NCBI GenBank assembly: GCA_050260415.1
Contig: JBLNCE010000023.1
Span: 1-36,247 of the forward strand
Length of the DNA stretch: 36,247 nucleotides
Reading direction: 5' to 3'
Source: JBLNCE01 sp050260415
Lineage (GTDB): Bacteria > Bacillota > UBA4882 > JAAYXC01
A program made the translations under genes and the position numbers. The notes below the pieces were generated by a model. The model worked only from the letters and a program-made list of their open reading frames with translations, did no database searches and was not told the DNA's origin. Positions 8,012-17,169 of this stretch are shown here, piece after piece; positions within the stretch are counted from its first letter, which is position 1; each line of letters opens with the position of its first letter.

Positions 8012-8320
8012 CTCCAGGCCCTGTTTTTCGGGGAAGATCCATCTCCAGCAGCAATGACGCAGCCGCCAATCCCCGAGCGATATGGCTTTTGCGCCTTGGA
8101 CGGTTGTCCAAACCGGTGCTGACCGCGCGTGCGCGCAGATTGGCGAGCGGGAAGGATTTCGCGGCGCCTGTGTCCGTCTCCTCCAGGAGAGGCTCCGGCA
8201 ACCGCCGGAGCCTCTCGGCTTCCGATATAGAATGGGCCTTGCCTGGCCGCGGCCCGGCCGCTGATGCTTCCAAGCGTCAAAACCGCGGGAGGCGCATTAC
8301 CTCTTAGAAACCGGGTTCCA
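8012..8320. other. Gene-less stretch, possible decayed coding DNA
   Basis: About 310 bases between nth and the small hypothetical gene. Overlapping open frames on the minus strand (7983-8273 and 7999-8280) have no ribosome site, overlap the nth start and match no family I know. I see no terminator or RNA motif. It may be remnant coding sequence. Confidence 0.35.
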
Positions 8321-8704
8321 TTAGCGGCAGACGTTGTTGGTGCTGAAGACGCACGGGAAACAAACCGAGAGCTTGCCTCGGCACGGCTTGAGATTCAGAG
8401 CCTGGATCTTCTGTTTGAGCAGCGTAAGCAGGGCAAGCACGGCCGTCAGCACCTCGAATCCGGTGAGACCGGAGAAGTTCGAGATGAACGCATTCAAAAG
8501 GGCCTGAATCGAATTCAGGCGGTTGAGAAGGTCGTCTTTGACAAAGGCGGTGACGGGCAGAGCCTGAATTCCGCCGCGCAAGCCTTCGATGGTTTGGATT
8601 AGCGATTGGGCCTCGGTGGGTCCGAAGTTGTTGTCGGTCAGAAAATCCGCGACGATCTGCTCGACAGCGATGATGCTGTTGACGAGGAACGCGGGGCTAG
8701 CCAT
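8321..8704 (-). CDS. Hypothetical small helical protein with Cys-rich tail
   Basis: Unrecognised protein of 127 aa. It is likely real because a near-perfect GGGGAGGTGAA ribosome site lies four bases before the ATG. The body (residues 1-105) is predicted all-helical, with leucine-rich amphipathic stretches and a hydrophobic segment near 83-94 (EVLTAVLALLTLL). The last 20 residues change character: four Cys (CRGK, CFPC, NNVC) in a short polar tail. There is no signal peptide. The Cys tail could bind metal or form disulphides in an assembled structure such as a spore layer, but nothing in the neighbourhood supports any specific role. Confidence 0.65.
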   Translation of the reverse strand: MASPAFLVNSIIAVEQIVADFLTDNNFGPTEAQSLIQTIEGLRGGIQALPVTAFVKDDLLNRLNSIQALLNAFISNFSGLTGFEVLTAVLALLTLLKQKIQALNLKPCRGKLSVCFPCVFSTNNVCR

Positions 8705-8881
8705 GGTTCTTCACCTCCCCAATATCCTATGTAATATGCCGGCGGTGCGTTGCCAGATACAGGCAGGATGCCTCGGGCTAAGTGACTTGTGGGCGTATCG
8801 GCCGGGGAGGGCGCCCAAAACTGGGGCAGGACCTTGGTAGGAGACGGCGGCGAGATGACATGAACCGGGATCGCCAAGTAA

Positions 8882-8921
8882 TAAGAAGAAAGAAGAGGCC
8901 CCGCATGGCGCGGGGCCTCTT
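8882..8921 (-). terminator. Intrinsic terminator of groES-groEL
   Basis: A 12-bp perfect stem, AAGAGGCCCCGC (8893-8904) and GCGGGGCCTCTT (8910-8921), with a five-base loop. Read on the minus strand it is followed by a T-rich run (CTTTCTTCTTATT). It lies directly after the groEL stop. Confidence 0.85.
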
Positions 8922-8937
8922 ACCTTGGGTTGGAATC

Positions 8938-10551
<1,614 letters not shown>

Positions 10552-10594
10552 GTCTCTTACCTCCTTATTACTAAGACCAGGATTTGCCTCTGCC

Positions 10595-10882
10595 TTAACC
10601 GACCACGGCCAGGATGTCCGACTCACGCATCAGCAAGTATTTTTCCCCGTCCACTTTGACTTCGGTCCCGGCGTAGCTTGTGTAGAGGATCTTATCGCCC
10701 TTCTTGACCTCGGGGGCTAGACGTTGGCCGTTTTCCTGGATCTTGCCAGGGCCCACGGCCATGACCTCACCCATCTGAGGCTTCTCTTTTGCGGTGTCGG
10801 GGATGATTACCCCACCCTTACTGCGGTCCTCCGTCTCGAGCGGTTTGACCAGAACCCGGTCGGCGATTGGCTGGACTGTCAT
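10595..10882 (-). CDS. groES: Co-chaperonin GroES (10 kDa)
   Basis: Lid of the GroEL chamber, 95 aa. It has the characteristic IADRVLVKPLETEDRSKGG start, the mobile loop (SKGGVIIPDTAKEKPQ) and the C-terminal KYLLMRESDILAVV. ATG 10882 lies seven bases after GGGGAGG and is preferred over ATG 10888, only one base from it. It is the first gene of the operon; groEL follows after 43 bases. Expression is expected to be heat-inducible through HrcA at CIRCE, though hrcA itself is not in the window. Confidence 0.97.
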   Translation of the reverse strand: MTVQPIADRVLVKPLETEDRSKGGVIIPDTAKEKPQMGEVMAVGPGKIQENGQRLAPEVKKGDKILYTSYAGTEVKVDGEKYLLMRESDILAVVG

Positions 10883-10915
10883 TGACATGCCTCCCCTCGA
10901 ACTTGTTGCGTCTTG

Positions 10916-10942
10916 TTAGCACTCACCAAGAGTGAGTGCTAA
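10916..10942. promoter_or_regulatory. CIRCE operator
   Basis: A perfect match to the consensus TTAGCACTC-N9-GAGTGCTAA: arms 10916-10924 and 10934-10942. This is the binding site of the heat-shock repressor HrcA. It lies between the -10 box and the groES start. Confidence 0.98.
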
Positions 10943-10952
10943 TCACATTCCC

Positions 10953-10981
10953 ATTTTAGAGAGCATGTTCTTCCTTTTCAA
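10953..10981 (-). promoter_or_regulatory. Sigma-A promoter of groES-groEL
   Basis: On the minus strand, TTGAAA (10976-10981), a 17-base spacer and TAAAAT (10953-10958). The start site would fall in or just before the CIRCE arm, the normal arrangement for HrcA repression. Confidence 0.8.
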
Positions 10982-10984
10982 GCA

Positions 10985-11439
10985 AGGCGATCATGCTCTA
11001 GACTGATACCAACCCTCCCAGGGCCAATGAGCACGCTATAGGCCCGAATTTCGCAATCAATCGCGCCCGTACGCCCTGTTTCTTGGAACGCTAGACAATT
11101 TGTTCCGTCAATAGAAGGATGCGTCCATCGCCTGGTGAATATTCACACGTTTCCGCCTCTTCGATCGGCGAACTCTCTCAGCCTCGATCTTCCGCCTGCA
11201 GGGAGGGCGAGGCGTGTCAAGCGCGGCAAGAACCGGCGGTGAGGCTGTCCGGAGGATCCACCCGCGCTCATGGGGCCGTACTCGGATACCGATGTATTAA
11301 CCGGGATCTTAAGAGCAAGAGCCGGACATGCAGCTCCCGGCGGTTATGCCGCATACGTGCTTTCACGCCAAAACCGCAGCTCTTTAGGGTGCATGTGCGG
11401 CCCGGGATAAAGCGTGGGTATGCATGGGAGGCGGGGAAC
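10985..11439. other. Long intergenic region before the LRR gene
   Basis: About 450 bases between the divergent groES promoter and the LRR gene. An in-frame extension of the LRR gene back to 11119 is rich in Arg, Ser and Cys and has no signal-like start, so I treat it as non-coding. A GGAAC/GTTCC inversion lies near 11084-11107. No riboswitch class or clear promoter is recognised, but the length allows a structured leader. Confidence 0.4.
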
Positions 11440-12372
11440 ATGAAGAAGGCGACCCTCAAGGCCTTGATTTGCCTGGTGCTGGTTTTGGCGGTGGTCGGCG
11501 GGCATGGCGCAAGAGCGGCCGCACCGACCACCTATACCGTGTCCGGTACGGTGACCAGGGCTGATAACAAGCAAGGCTTGGAAGGCGTGGTCCTGAGCTT
11601 CAGTGGAGGTTTCGGCTCAGTGTCCACCGGCCCCGATGGACGCTGGCGCATGGAAGGATTGCAGGGAAAGGTGACGATCGTTCCGGTCAAGAAGGGGTGG
11701 AAGTTCCGGCCCGAATCCGAACAGGTGAGCAGAGCCGACAAGAGTGTGGATTTCAAGGCTTCCTTCGATACCGTGCCGATCGCTTTTCCCGATCCGGCGC
11801 TGCGAACCGCCATCCAGCAGGCAACGGGGAAGCCGAATCAGATTATATATTTCGCCGATCTGGTGCGACTGGTCGAATTCGAGGCTGCCGGCCGCGGGAT
11901 CAAGGACTTGACCGGGTTGGATTATGCCGGTGAACTGGTGAAGTTGGATCTCTCCCGGAACAAGGTCCAGGCGCTCGACCCGCTCGCCGACCTGATTCAC
12001 CTGCGCGAACTGCGCCTGGAGGGCAATCAGCTCGCGGACCTGCGTCCGTTGGCGGGACTTGCCCGGCTCGAGCGGCTCTACCTGCGGGGCAATCAGATTA
12101 CCGACCTCCAAGATCTGGCGGGCTTGACGAATCTCAGGGAACTCGACCTCAGGGACAATCCGGGCCTCGAGATCGCGCCCGGCTTGCCCGCGCGTGCGCG
12201 GGTCGACGGCTTCCTGAAGCTGGGGTGCCGCGTGGCGCTGGATTTTCGCGATCCGTCGCTCGCCGCCGCGCTGCAAAAGGCGGCCGGCCATCCGCAAGAC
12301 GTGCCCGCTGATTCTCCCGCGAGCCGAGTCCTGGACCAACTGCGGGCGCGAGGATGCCAAGTTTACCTTTGA
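11440..12372 (+). CDS. Secreted leucine-rich-repeat protein
   Basis: Exported protein of 310 aa, function unknown. Residues 1-26 are a clear signal peptide (MKK, hydrophobic core, ARA-A cleavage). Residues 30-105 look like a carboxypeptidase-regulatory or Cna-B-like beta sandwich (TYTVSGTVTRADNKQGLEGV). Residues about 150-240 hold three to four 22-residue repeats of internalin type (LxxLDLSRNKVxxLxPLADL, LRELRLEGNQ, LERLYLRGNQ, LRELDLRDN). A FPDPALRTAIQ block before them and DFRDPSLAAALQ after them are related to each other. ATG 11440 follows GGGAGGCGGGG. The sensor-kinase gene begins 43 bases later, so it may be part of the same transcript. No sortase motif or lipobox is seen. Confidence 0.82.
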   Translation: MKKATLKALICLVLVLAVVGGHGARAAAPTTYTVSGTVTRADNKQGLEGVVLSFSGGFGSVSTGPDGRWRMEGLQGKVTIVPVKKGWKFRPESEQVSRADKSVDFKASFDTVPIAFPDPALRTAIQQATGKPNQIIYFADLVRLVEFEAAGRGIKDLTGLDYAGELVKLDLSRNKVQALDPLADLIHLRELRLEGNQLADLRPLAGLARLERLYLRGNQITDLQDLAGLTNLRELDLRDNPGLEIAPGLPARARVDGFLKLGCRVALDFRDPSLAAALQKAAGHPQDVPADSPASRVLDQLRARGCQVYL

Positions 12373-12415
12373 TGGCGGCGTCAACCGGCATCGCCGGATA
12401 AGGAGATTGCAAGCC

Positions 12416-14332
12416 ATGGCTAGACGCATCCCGATCGAGCCCGGCCTGCAGGCGAAGATGATCTTCTCCGTGGTTTTGCTGCTGTCCCTGCTCACGATGG
12501 TAACGACCTACACCAGCATCAAGCGCGACAGCCAGGGCATCTTCGACCAGATGCGCAAAGACGGGGAAGCCCTGGCTTTGTCATATGCCCTGAGCGCGGA
12601 GAATGCCATTCTGGTGCATGCCGGGCTAAGCAGGCTCACCGGCGTCGCAAGCCGGACCAAGGGGATCGAATATCTTAAAATCGTCAACAAGGATCTCCGG
12701 ATCATCGGCCATACAGATATAAGGCTGGTCGGGACCACCGACCGCGACGAGCTATGCCGGCAGGCCTTGATGACGCCGGTCACGGCCGTGGAAAAGGGGA
12801 GGCGGCCCCGGACCAAAGTGGAAGAACACGAGGGGGGCCGGAAGACTTGCCGGGTAGTGGTGCCCCTTGTCATCCTGGATTCGGTGATCGGCGTGCTCGA
12901 GATCGGCCTGGAGATGACCAGCATCGCCCAGGCGGTTCGGCGCACAAACAACCAGTCCCTGGTCATCGCCCTCTTCGCCCTGGCGTTCGGGGTGGCGTAT
13001 GTCTGGCTTTTTGCCCGGACCATGACGCATCCCATCAAGGAACTCGTCCGGGCCGCGGAACGGATTGCCACCGGGGACCTCGAGACCGAGATCGTGGTGG
13101 CGACCAAGGATGAGATCGGTCAATTGGCGGCGTCCTTCAATTACATGACGGAACGCCTCCGGGATTACACGGGCAATCTTGTCAAAGCCAACGCGCAATT
13201 GGAGACACACGCCGCCACCATAGAGAAGCTGCAGCGATATACGGAGAACATCCTGGCCAGCATCACCACGGGCGTGATCACCTTGGATCTCGCCGGCGAT
13301 ATCACCACCTTGAACGAGGCCGGGGCCAGGATACTGCAACTCCGGCGGGAGGAGGCGGTCGGGAAGAGGATCGGGGCTGTCTTCGATGAAGGACACGGCC
13401 TCAGAACGCTGTTGGAAGAAGCCCTGACGCTGGAAAGGGAATACCAGGGGCGGGAGTTGACGATCGCCGGTGAGGATCGGGGCGAGCTCCTGCTGAACGT
13501 CAATACGGCTTGGCTGCGCCAGCGCGGTACGGTGCCGGTCGGCCTGGCCGCCACGTTCGAAGACGTCACGGAGGTCAGGCAGCTCCAAAAGCGCATCAAC
13601 GAGTCGGAAAAACTGGCGGCCATGGGGGAGTTGGTGGTCGGTATCGCGCACGAGGTGCGCAATCCCCTGGGGGCGCTCAAGACCTGCGCGCAGTTTCTCG
13701 TGGACAAGTTGACCCCGGATGACGCCAGATACAAGTTCGTCCAGCTGATCTTGCGGGAGACGGAGCGCCTGAACCATCTGGTGGAACGGCTCTTGAACTT
13801 CGCCCGCCCCGGCGAGAAGGACTTCCAGTATGAGGACCTAGGGGACATCCTGGAAAAAGTGACCTCCCTGGCCGAGTTGAAGGCCCGCGAACAGAAAGTC
13901 TCCCTGGTGACGGAGTGCGGCGCGGATCTCCCCCGCGTGTTCGCGGATGCGAAGCGGTTGCAGCAGGCTTTCCTCAATATAATTCTCAATGCGCTCGATG
14001 CCATGCCGGACGGGGGGAGATGCGGGATCAAAGCCTCCTTTGCGGCGGCGGACGGACAGGTGCTCGTGGAGCTGAGCGATACGGGCGAAGGCATACCTGC
14101 GCCCCAGCTTGAGAAGATCTTCGCCCCGTTCTTTTCCACGCGGAGAACGGGAACCGGCTTGGGACTGGCAATCGTGCGGCAGATCGTGGCGGAGCACAAT
14201 GGGAGCATCGAGGTTCGCAGCACCGTGGGAGAGGGCACCGTTTTCGCGGTCAGGCTGCCGGCCTGCGCCGAGCCCGGCTTTGGCGGGCATGCGCCCGTGC
14301 CGGAGAACCCGCCCCCGGTCCCCCCCTCCTAA
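12416..14332 (+). CDS. NtrB-like membrane sensor histidine kinase
   Basis: Two-component sensor, 638 aa. TM1 is at residues 14-32, an extracytoplasmic sensor region at about 33-178, TM2 at about 181-200, HAMP at 201-255, a coiled segment, PAS at about 270-390, and HisKA with phospho-acceptor His412 in GIAHEVRNPLGALK. The ATPase has its N-box at Asn525 (NALDAMP), DTGEG and GTGLGLA. The order and H-box resemble NtrB/AtoS-type partners of sigma-54 activators, fitting the NtrC-type regulator two genes on. ATG 12416 lies ten bases after AAGGAG. The last residues (PPPVPPS) are encoded inside a dispersed repeat shared with 34.9 kb. The ligand is unknown; the neighbouring binding protein is the likely partner. 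Confidence 0.9.
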   Translation: MARRIPIEPGLQAKMIFSVVLLLSLLTMVTTYTSIKRDSQGIFDQMRKDGEALALSYALSAENAILVHAGLSRLTGVASRTKGIEYLKIVNKDLRIIGHTDIRLVGTTDRDELCRQALMTPVTAVEKGRRPRTKVEEHEGGRKTCRVVVPLVILDSVIGVLEIGLEMTSIAQAVRRTNNQSLVIALFALAFGVAYVWLFARTMTHPIKELVRAAERIATGDLETEIVVATKDEIGQLAASFNYMTERLRDYTGNLVKANAQLETHAATIEKLQRYTENILASITTGVITLDLAGDITTLNEAGARILQLRREEAVGKRIGAVFDEGHGLRTLLEEALTLEREYQGRELTIAGEDRGELLLNVNTAWLRQRGTVPVGLAATFEDVTEVRQLQKRINESEKLAAMGELVVGIAHEVRNPLGALKTCAQFLVDKLTPDDARYKFVQLILRETERLNHLVERLLNFARPGEKDFQYEDLGDILEKVTSLAELKAREQKVSLVTECGADLPRVFADAKRLQQAFLNIILNALDAMPDGGRCGIKASFAAADGQVLVELSDTGEGIPAPQLEKIFAPFFSTRRTGTGLGLAIVRQIVAEHNGSIEVRSTVGEGTVFAVRLPACAEPGFGGHAPVPENPPPVPPS

Positions 14333-14424
14333 GCTTAGAGGGGCTCACGCAGGGCGGGGGTGAGTCGGCAAACGCAGAAGCCGTCTCGTTTTCATCCTCG
14401 TTGTCCCGTTGAATACCGGGGTGG
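14312..14424 (-). repeat. Dispersed repeat R1, inverted copy
   Basis: Read on the minus strand, this aligns with 34887-35003 over about 113 bases at roughly 80 percent by eye. The landmarks are GGGACAAC, GGATGAAAA, CTGCGTTTG, CTCACCCCCGCCCTGCG and a CTAA/TTAG-centred palindrome. It overlaps the last seven codons and stop of the kinase gene and ends 23 bases before the next start codon. Confidence 0.85.
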
Positions 14425-14447
14425 TTACTGCTAAGGAGGCGAGCATC

Positions 14448-15368
14448 GTGCAGAAGGTGAGGCTGTTACGATCGGTTGCCGCGCTCACGGTGGCCGTTCT
14501 CTCCTGCTCCTTGGGAGGCGCCGTCCACAGCGCGAATATTCGGACCATCGGGGTCGCGCTCTTGACGCACGAGCATCGTTTTTACCAGGAACTTGAGGAA
14601 GGATTGGCCGGTGAGGCAAGAAAGGCGGGTCTGAAGCTCGCCGTGGCATACGGCGAGTTCGATCATGCGCGACAGGTTGCGCAGATCAAGGCCTTCATCG
14701 ACCGCAAGGTGGATGCGCTCGTTCTGGCCCCCTGCGATTCGACTGCGGTGGGTGAGGCGATCGTGAAGGCGAATACTGCGAAGATCCCCGTCTTTACCGT
14801 GGACATCGCCAACCATTCCGGCAAGGGAAAGGTCGTCGCCCATATCGGCTCCGACAACGCGGAGGGCGGGCGCCAAGCGGGCCGCCTTATGGTGCAGGCA
14901 CTCGCGGGGAAAGGCAAGATCGTAATCATCAACCACCCGCGCGTCTCGTCGGTGATCGATCGCGTCGCGGCATTCAAGGAGTATGTGCGCACCTACCCCG
15001 GCATCCAGGTTATCGCCGACATCCCAGCCTGGGGGCAGAGGGATCGGGCGATGTCGATCATGGAGGATCTGCTGCTCATGCTCCCGGACGTGAAAGGGGT
15101 CTTTGCCATCAACGACGACTCGGCCCTTGGCGCGGCCAAGGCCATCGAGGCCGCCGGGCGTACGGGTGAGATCAAAATCGTGGGCTATGACGGCACTCCC
15201 GAGGCGCGGAAGGCGATCGACGCCGGGATCATCTATGGGGATGTCATCCAGTATCCGCAGGAAATCGGCCGGCTCGCCGTCAAGGCAATGGCCGCCCATT
15301 TTCGCGGGGAGCACGTGGCGTCGCTGATCCCGGTGCGGATCGGGATCTATACCAGGGCTACCCGCTGA
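14448..15368 (+). CDS. Periplasmic sugar-binding-like protein, probable kinase partner
   Basis: Exported type I solute-binding protein (Peripla_BP_4, RbsB-like), 306 aa. Residues 1-28 form a signal peptide; the Cys at residue 20 is not in a good lipobox. Family blocks are visible: FYQELEEGLAGEARKAG, VDALVLAPCDSTAV, IPVFTVDIA, GSDNAEGGRQAGRLM, GVFAINDDSALGAAKAIEAAG and KIVGYDGTPEARKAI. GTG 14448 follows AAGGAGG by eight bases; an earlier TTG (14409) lies inside the repeat and is not used. It sits between the kinase and the response regulator, with no permease of its own there. This suggests it presents ligand to the kinase, as LuxP does to LuxQ, rather than serving transport. That role is inference. 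Confidence 0.85.
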   Translation: MQKVRLLRSVAALTVAVLSCSLGGAVHSANIRTIGVALLTHEHRFYQELEEGLAGEARKAGLKLAVAYGEFDHARQVAQIKAFIDRKVDALVLAPCDSTAVGEAIVKANTAKIPVFTVDIANHSGKGKVVAHIGSDNAEGGRQAGRLMVQALAGKGKIVIINHPRVSSVIDRVAAFKEYVRTYPGIQVIADIPAWGQRDRAMSIMEDLLLMLPDVKGVFAINDDSALGAAKAIEAAGRTGEIKIVGYDGTPEARKAIDAGIIYGDVIQYPQEIGRLAVKAMAAHFRGEHVASLIPVRIGIYTRATR

Positions 15369-15391
15369 AAATTCATTTCCGGGTGTGGTGA

Positions 15392-16756
15392 ATGATGGCC
15401 GGAAAGATACTGATCGTGGACGACGATCTGGGCATGCGGGAGACGCTCGAGGCCGTCCTCAGGGAAGACGGCTACCAAGTGGAGACCGCCGGCGATGGCG
15501 CGCAGGCCATAAGGTCCGTCAAGGGCAAAGCCTTCGATGTGATCCTTTTGGACGTGCGCATGCCGGATGCCAGCGGCTTGGATGTCCTTACCCAGGTCAA
15601 GAGGATCCTCCCCGAGGCGGCGGTAATCATGATGACCGCTTACGGCACGGTGAAAACCGCGGTCGAAGCGGTCAAGAACGGCGCGTATGATTTCCTTACC
15701 AAGCCGTTCGAGCTGGATGAGGTGCGCCTGTCGATCGGGAAGGTTCTGGAGCTGCAACAATTGACCCGGGAAAACAAGGAACTGCGGGCCATGCTCCAGG
15801 ATAGGCTGGTTTTTCGGGAGATTATCGGTACGAGCAAGGCCATGCAAGAGGTCTTTGCGGTCATCCGTAAAGTCGTGGACTATGACGTAACCATCCTGAT
15901 CTGCGGCGAAAGCGGGACCGGGAAGGAGATGGTCGCCCAAGCCATCCACCATAACAGCACCCGCCGGGCGGGGCCGTTCATCAAGCTGAACTGCGCCGCG
16001 CTGCCCGATACCCTGCTGGAGAGCGAGCTCTTCGGCTACGACAAGGGAGCGTTTACCGGCGCGGTGACCGCGAAACCGGGCCGGTTCGAACTGGCCGAGG
16101 GCGGTACCCTCTTTCTCGATGAGATCGGCGATACAAGCCCCAATATGCAGGCCAAACTGCTTCGCGTCTTGCAGGAAAAGGAGTTCGAGCGCGTCGGCGG
16201 CCGGCGGACGATCAAGGTGGATGTGCGGATTCTGGCCGCCACCAACCGCGATCTGAAACAGGAGGTAGAGGCAAAAAGATTTCGGGAGGACCTGTATTAT
16301 CGGCTTAACGTGGTACCGATCAGCCTTCCGCCCTTGCGGGAGCGGCGCGAAGACATACCGGCCCTGGTCGATCACTTCCTGCGCGAACTCAATCCGTTGT
16401 TTCACAAGGACTTCGTCACGGTCTCCCCGGAAGCGATGGACTGCCTCATGCGGTATCAGTGGCCCGGCAACGTCCGAGAATTAAAGAACGTCCTCGAAAA
16501 GGCGATCCTGCTTGGCGAGGGTTCATCGATCCTCATTACGCATCTGCCGGAGGAGATCGTGGCGCCGCGCTCCGGCAGACCCGTCCTGGGCGCCAACCGC
16601 GCTTCCCTGGATGATCTGGAAAGAGAGCATATCGTCCAGGTCCTGCGCGAGGTGAAATGGAACCAGAGCAAGGCCGCCGAACTCTTGGGGATCCATCGCA
16701 ACACGTTGCGCAACAAGATCGAGCGGTTCAATCTAAGAGAGGAGACGCGATCCTGA
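15392..16756 (+). CDS. NtrC-family sigma-54-dependent response regulator
   Basis: Transcription activator of 454 aa. The receiver domain (5-120) has the acidic pocket VDDD at 9-12, phospho-acceptor Asp54 in LLDVRMPD, and Lys104 in FLTKPF. The AAA+ domain has Walker A GESGTGKE at 172-179, the sigma-54 contact loop GAFTGA at 219-224, and Walker B TLFLDEIGD. A Fis-type helix-turn-helix ends the protein (NQSKAAELLGIHRNTLRNKI). All residues needed for phosphorylation, ATP hydrolysis and sigma-54 contact are present. ATG 15392 and ATG 15395 are adjacent options. It is the last gene of the kinase operon, followed by a strong terminator, and the likely target promoter lies 280 bases downstream. Confidence 0.95.
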   Translation: MMAGKILIVDDDLGMRETLEAVLREDGYQVETAGDGAQAIRSVKGKAFDVILLDVRMPDASGLDVLTQVKRILPEAAVIMMTAYGTVKTAVEAVKNGAYDFLTKPFELDEVRLSIGKVLELQQLTRENKELRAMLQDRLVFREIIGTSKAMQEVFAVIRKVVDYDVTILICGESGTGKEMVAQAIHHNSTRRAGPFIKLNCAALPDTLLESELFGYDKGAFTGAVTAKPGRFELAEGGTLFLDEIGDTSPNMQAKLLRVLQEKEFERVGGRRTIKVDVRILAATNRDLKQEVEAKRFREDLYYRLNVVPISLPPLRERREDIPALVDHFLRELNPLFHKDFVTVSPEAMDCLMRYQWPGNVRELKNVLEKAILLGEGSSILITHLPEEIVAPRSGRPVLGANRASLDDLEREHIVQVLREVKWNQSKAAELLGIHRNTLRNKIERFNLREETRS

Positions 16757-16792
16757 TCCCCCAGGCGTTTTGAACACGATCGGTGCAGTGGG

Positions 16793-16839
16793 CAAGGGCA
16801 TGGTGCACATTTTTTGTGCATCATGCCCTTGTTTTTTTT
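16793..16839 (+). terminator. Strong intrinsic terminator after the regulator gene
   Basis: A 16-bp stem, CAAGGGCATGGTGCAC (16793-16808) and GTGCATCATGCCCTTG (16816-16831), with one G-T pair and a seven-base loop. Eight T residues follow. It separates the sensory operon from the transporter operon. Confidence 0.95.
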
Positions 16840-16907
16840 GGGAAGGCGGGCCTCAGCGATTGCCAGTTGCCTTTTGGGGCCGAAATCGGGGCGCGATCGG
16901 AATCGAT

Positions 16908-16947
16908 GCCGGAAAATGCCGGCTATTCGGGACGTTTTCGATCCCGA
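16908..16947. promoter_or_regulatory. Candidate upstream activator sites for the NtrC-type regulator
   Basis: Two dyads: GCCGG-N6-CCGGC (16908-16923) and TCGGGA-N9-TCCCGA (16927-16947). They lie about 115-155 bases upstream of the predicted start of the sigma-54 promoter, the normal distance for enhancer sites of this activator class. That the regulator binds here is inference. The rest of 16840-17034 shows no gene. Confidence 0.5.
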
Positions 16948-17034
16948 CTCCGATGGTGGTCTTATCGGCCCGTATACGCGGTTATGACCTGGAGGGGGAG
17001 GTACGACAAAATTCGTTTCCCGTTGACTCCGATC

Positions 17035-17051
17035 TTGGCACGGTTTTTGCT
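17035..17051 (+). promoter_or_regulatory. Sigma-54 (-24/-12) promoter
   Basis: TTGGCACGGTTTTTGCT matches the sigma-54 consensus TGGCACG-N4-TTGCW, with GG at 17037 and GC at 17049 exactly ten bases apart. Transcription would start near 17062, about 108 bases before the binding-protein gene. Confidence 0.92.
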
Positions 17052-17169
17052 AAGTATATTCATTGTAAGCGTTTTGGCCTCATCTCAGCAGGGGGGTGGT
17101 CGTCGGAGGGGTTAGAACGGGTCTGGGCCAGTATGGCAATAGCCAGGAAGAAAAAAAGGAGGAATCATC

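Noticed and set aside
7983..8280. Two overlapping minus-strand frames before nth
   Set aside because: No ribosome site, no recognised family, and they overlap the nth start; kept only as possible decayed DNA.
11119..11439. N-terminal extension of the LRR gene
   Set aside because: Arg/Ser/Cys-rich and not family-like; the internal ATG 11440 has a good ribosome site and begins a proper signal peptide.
12752..14290. Long antisense open frames across the sensor kinase
   Set aside because: Shadows of the kinase reading frame; its H-, N- and G-boxes are all on the plus strand.
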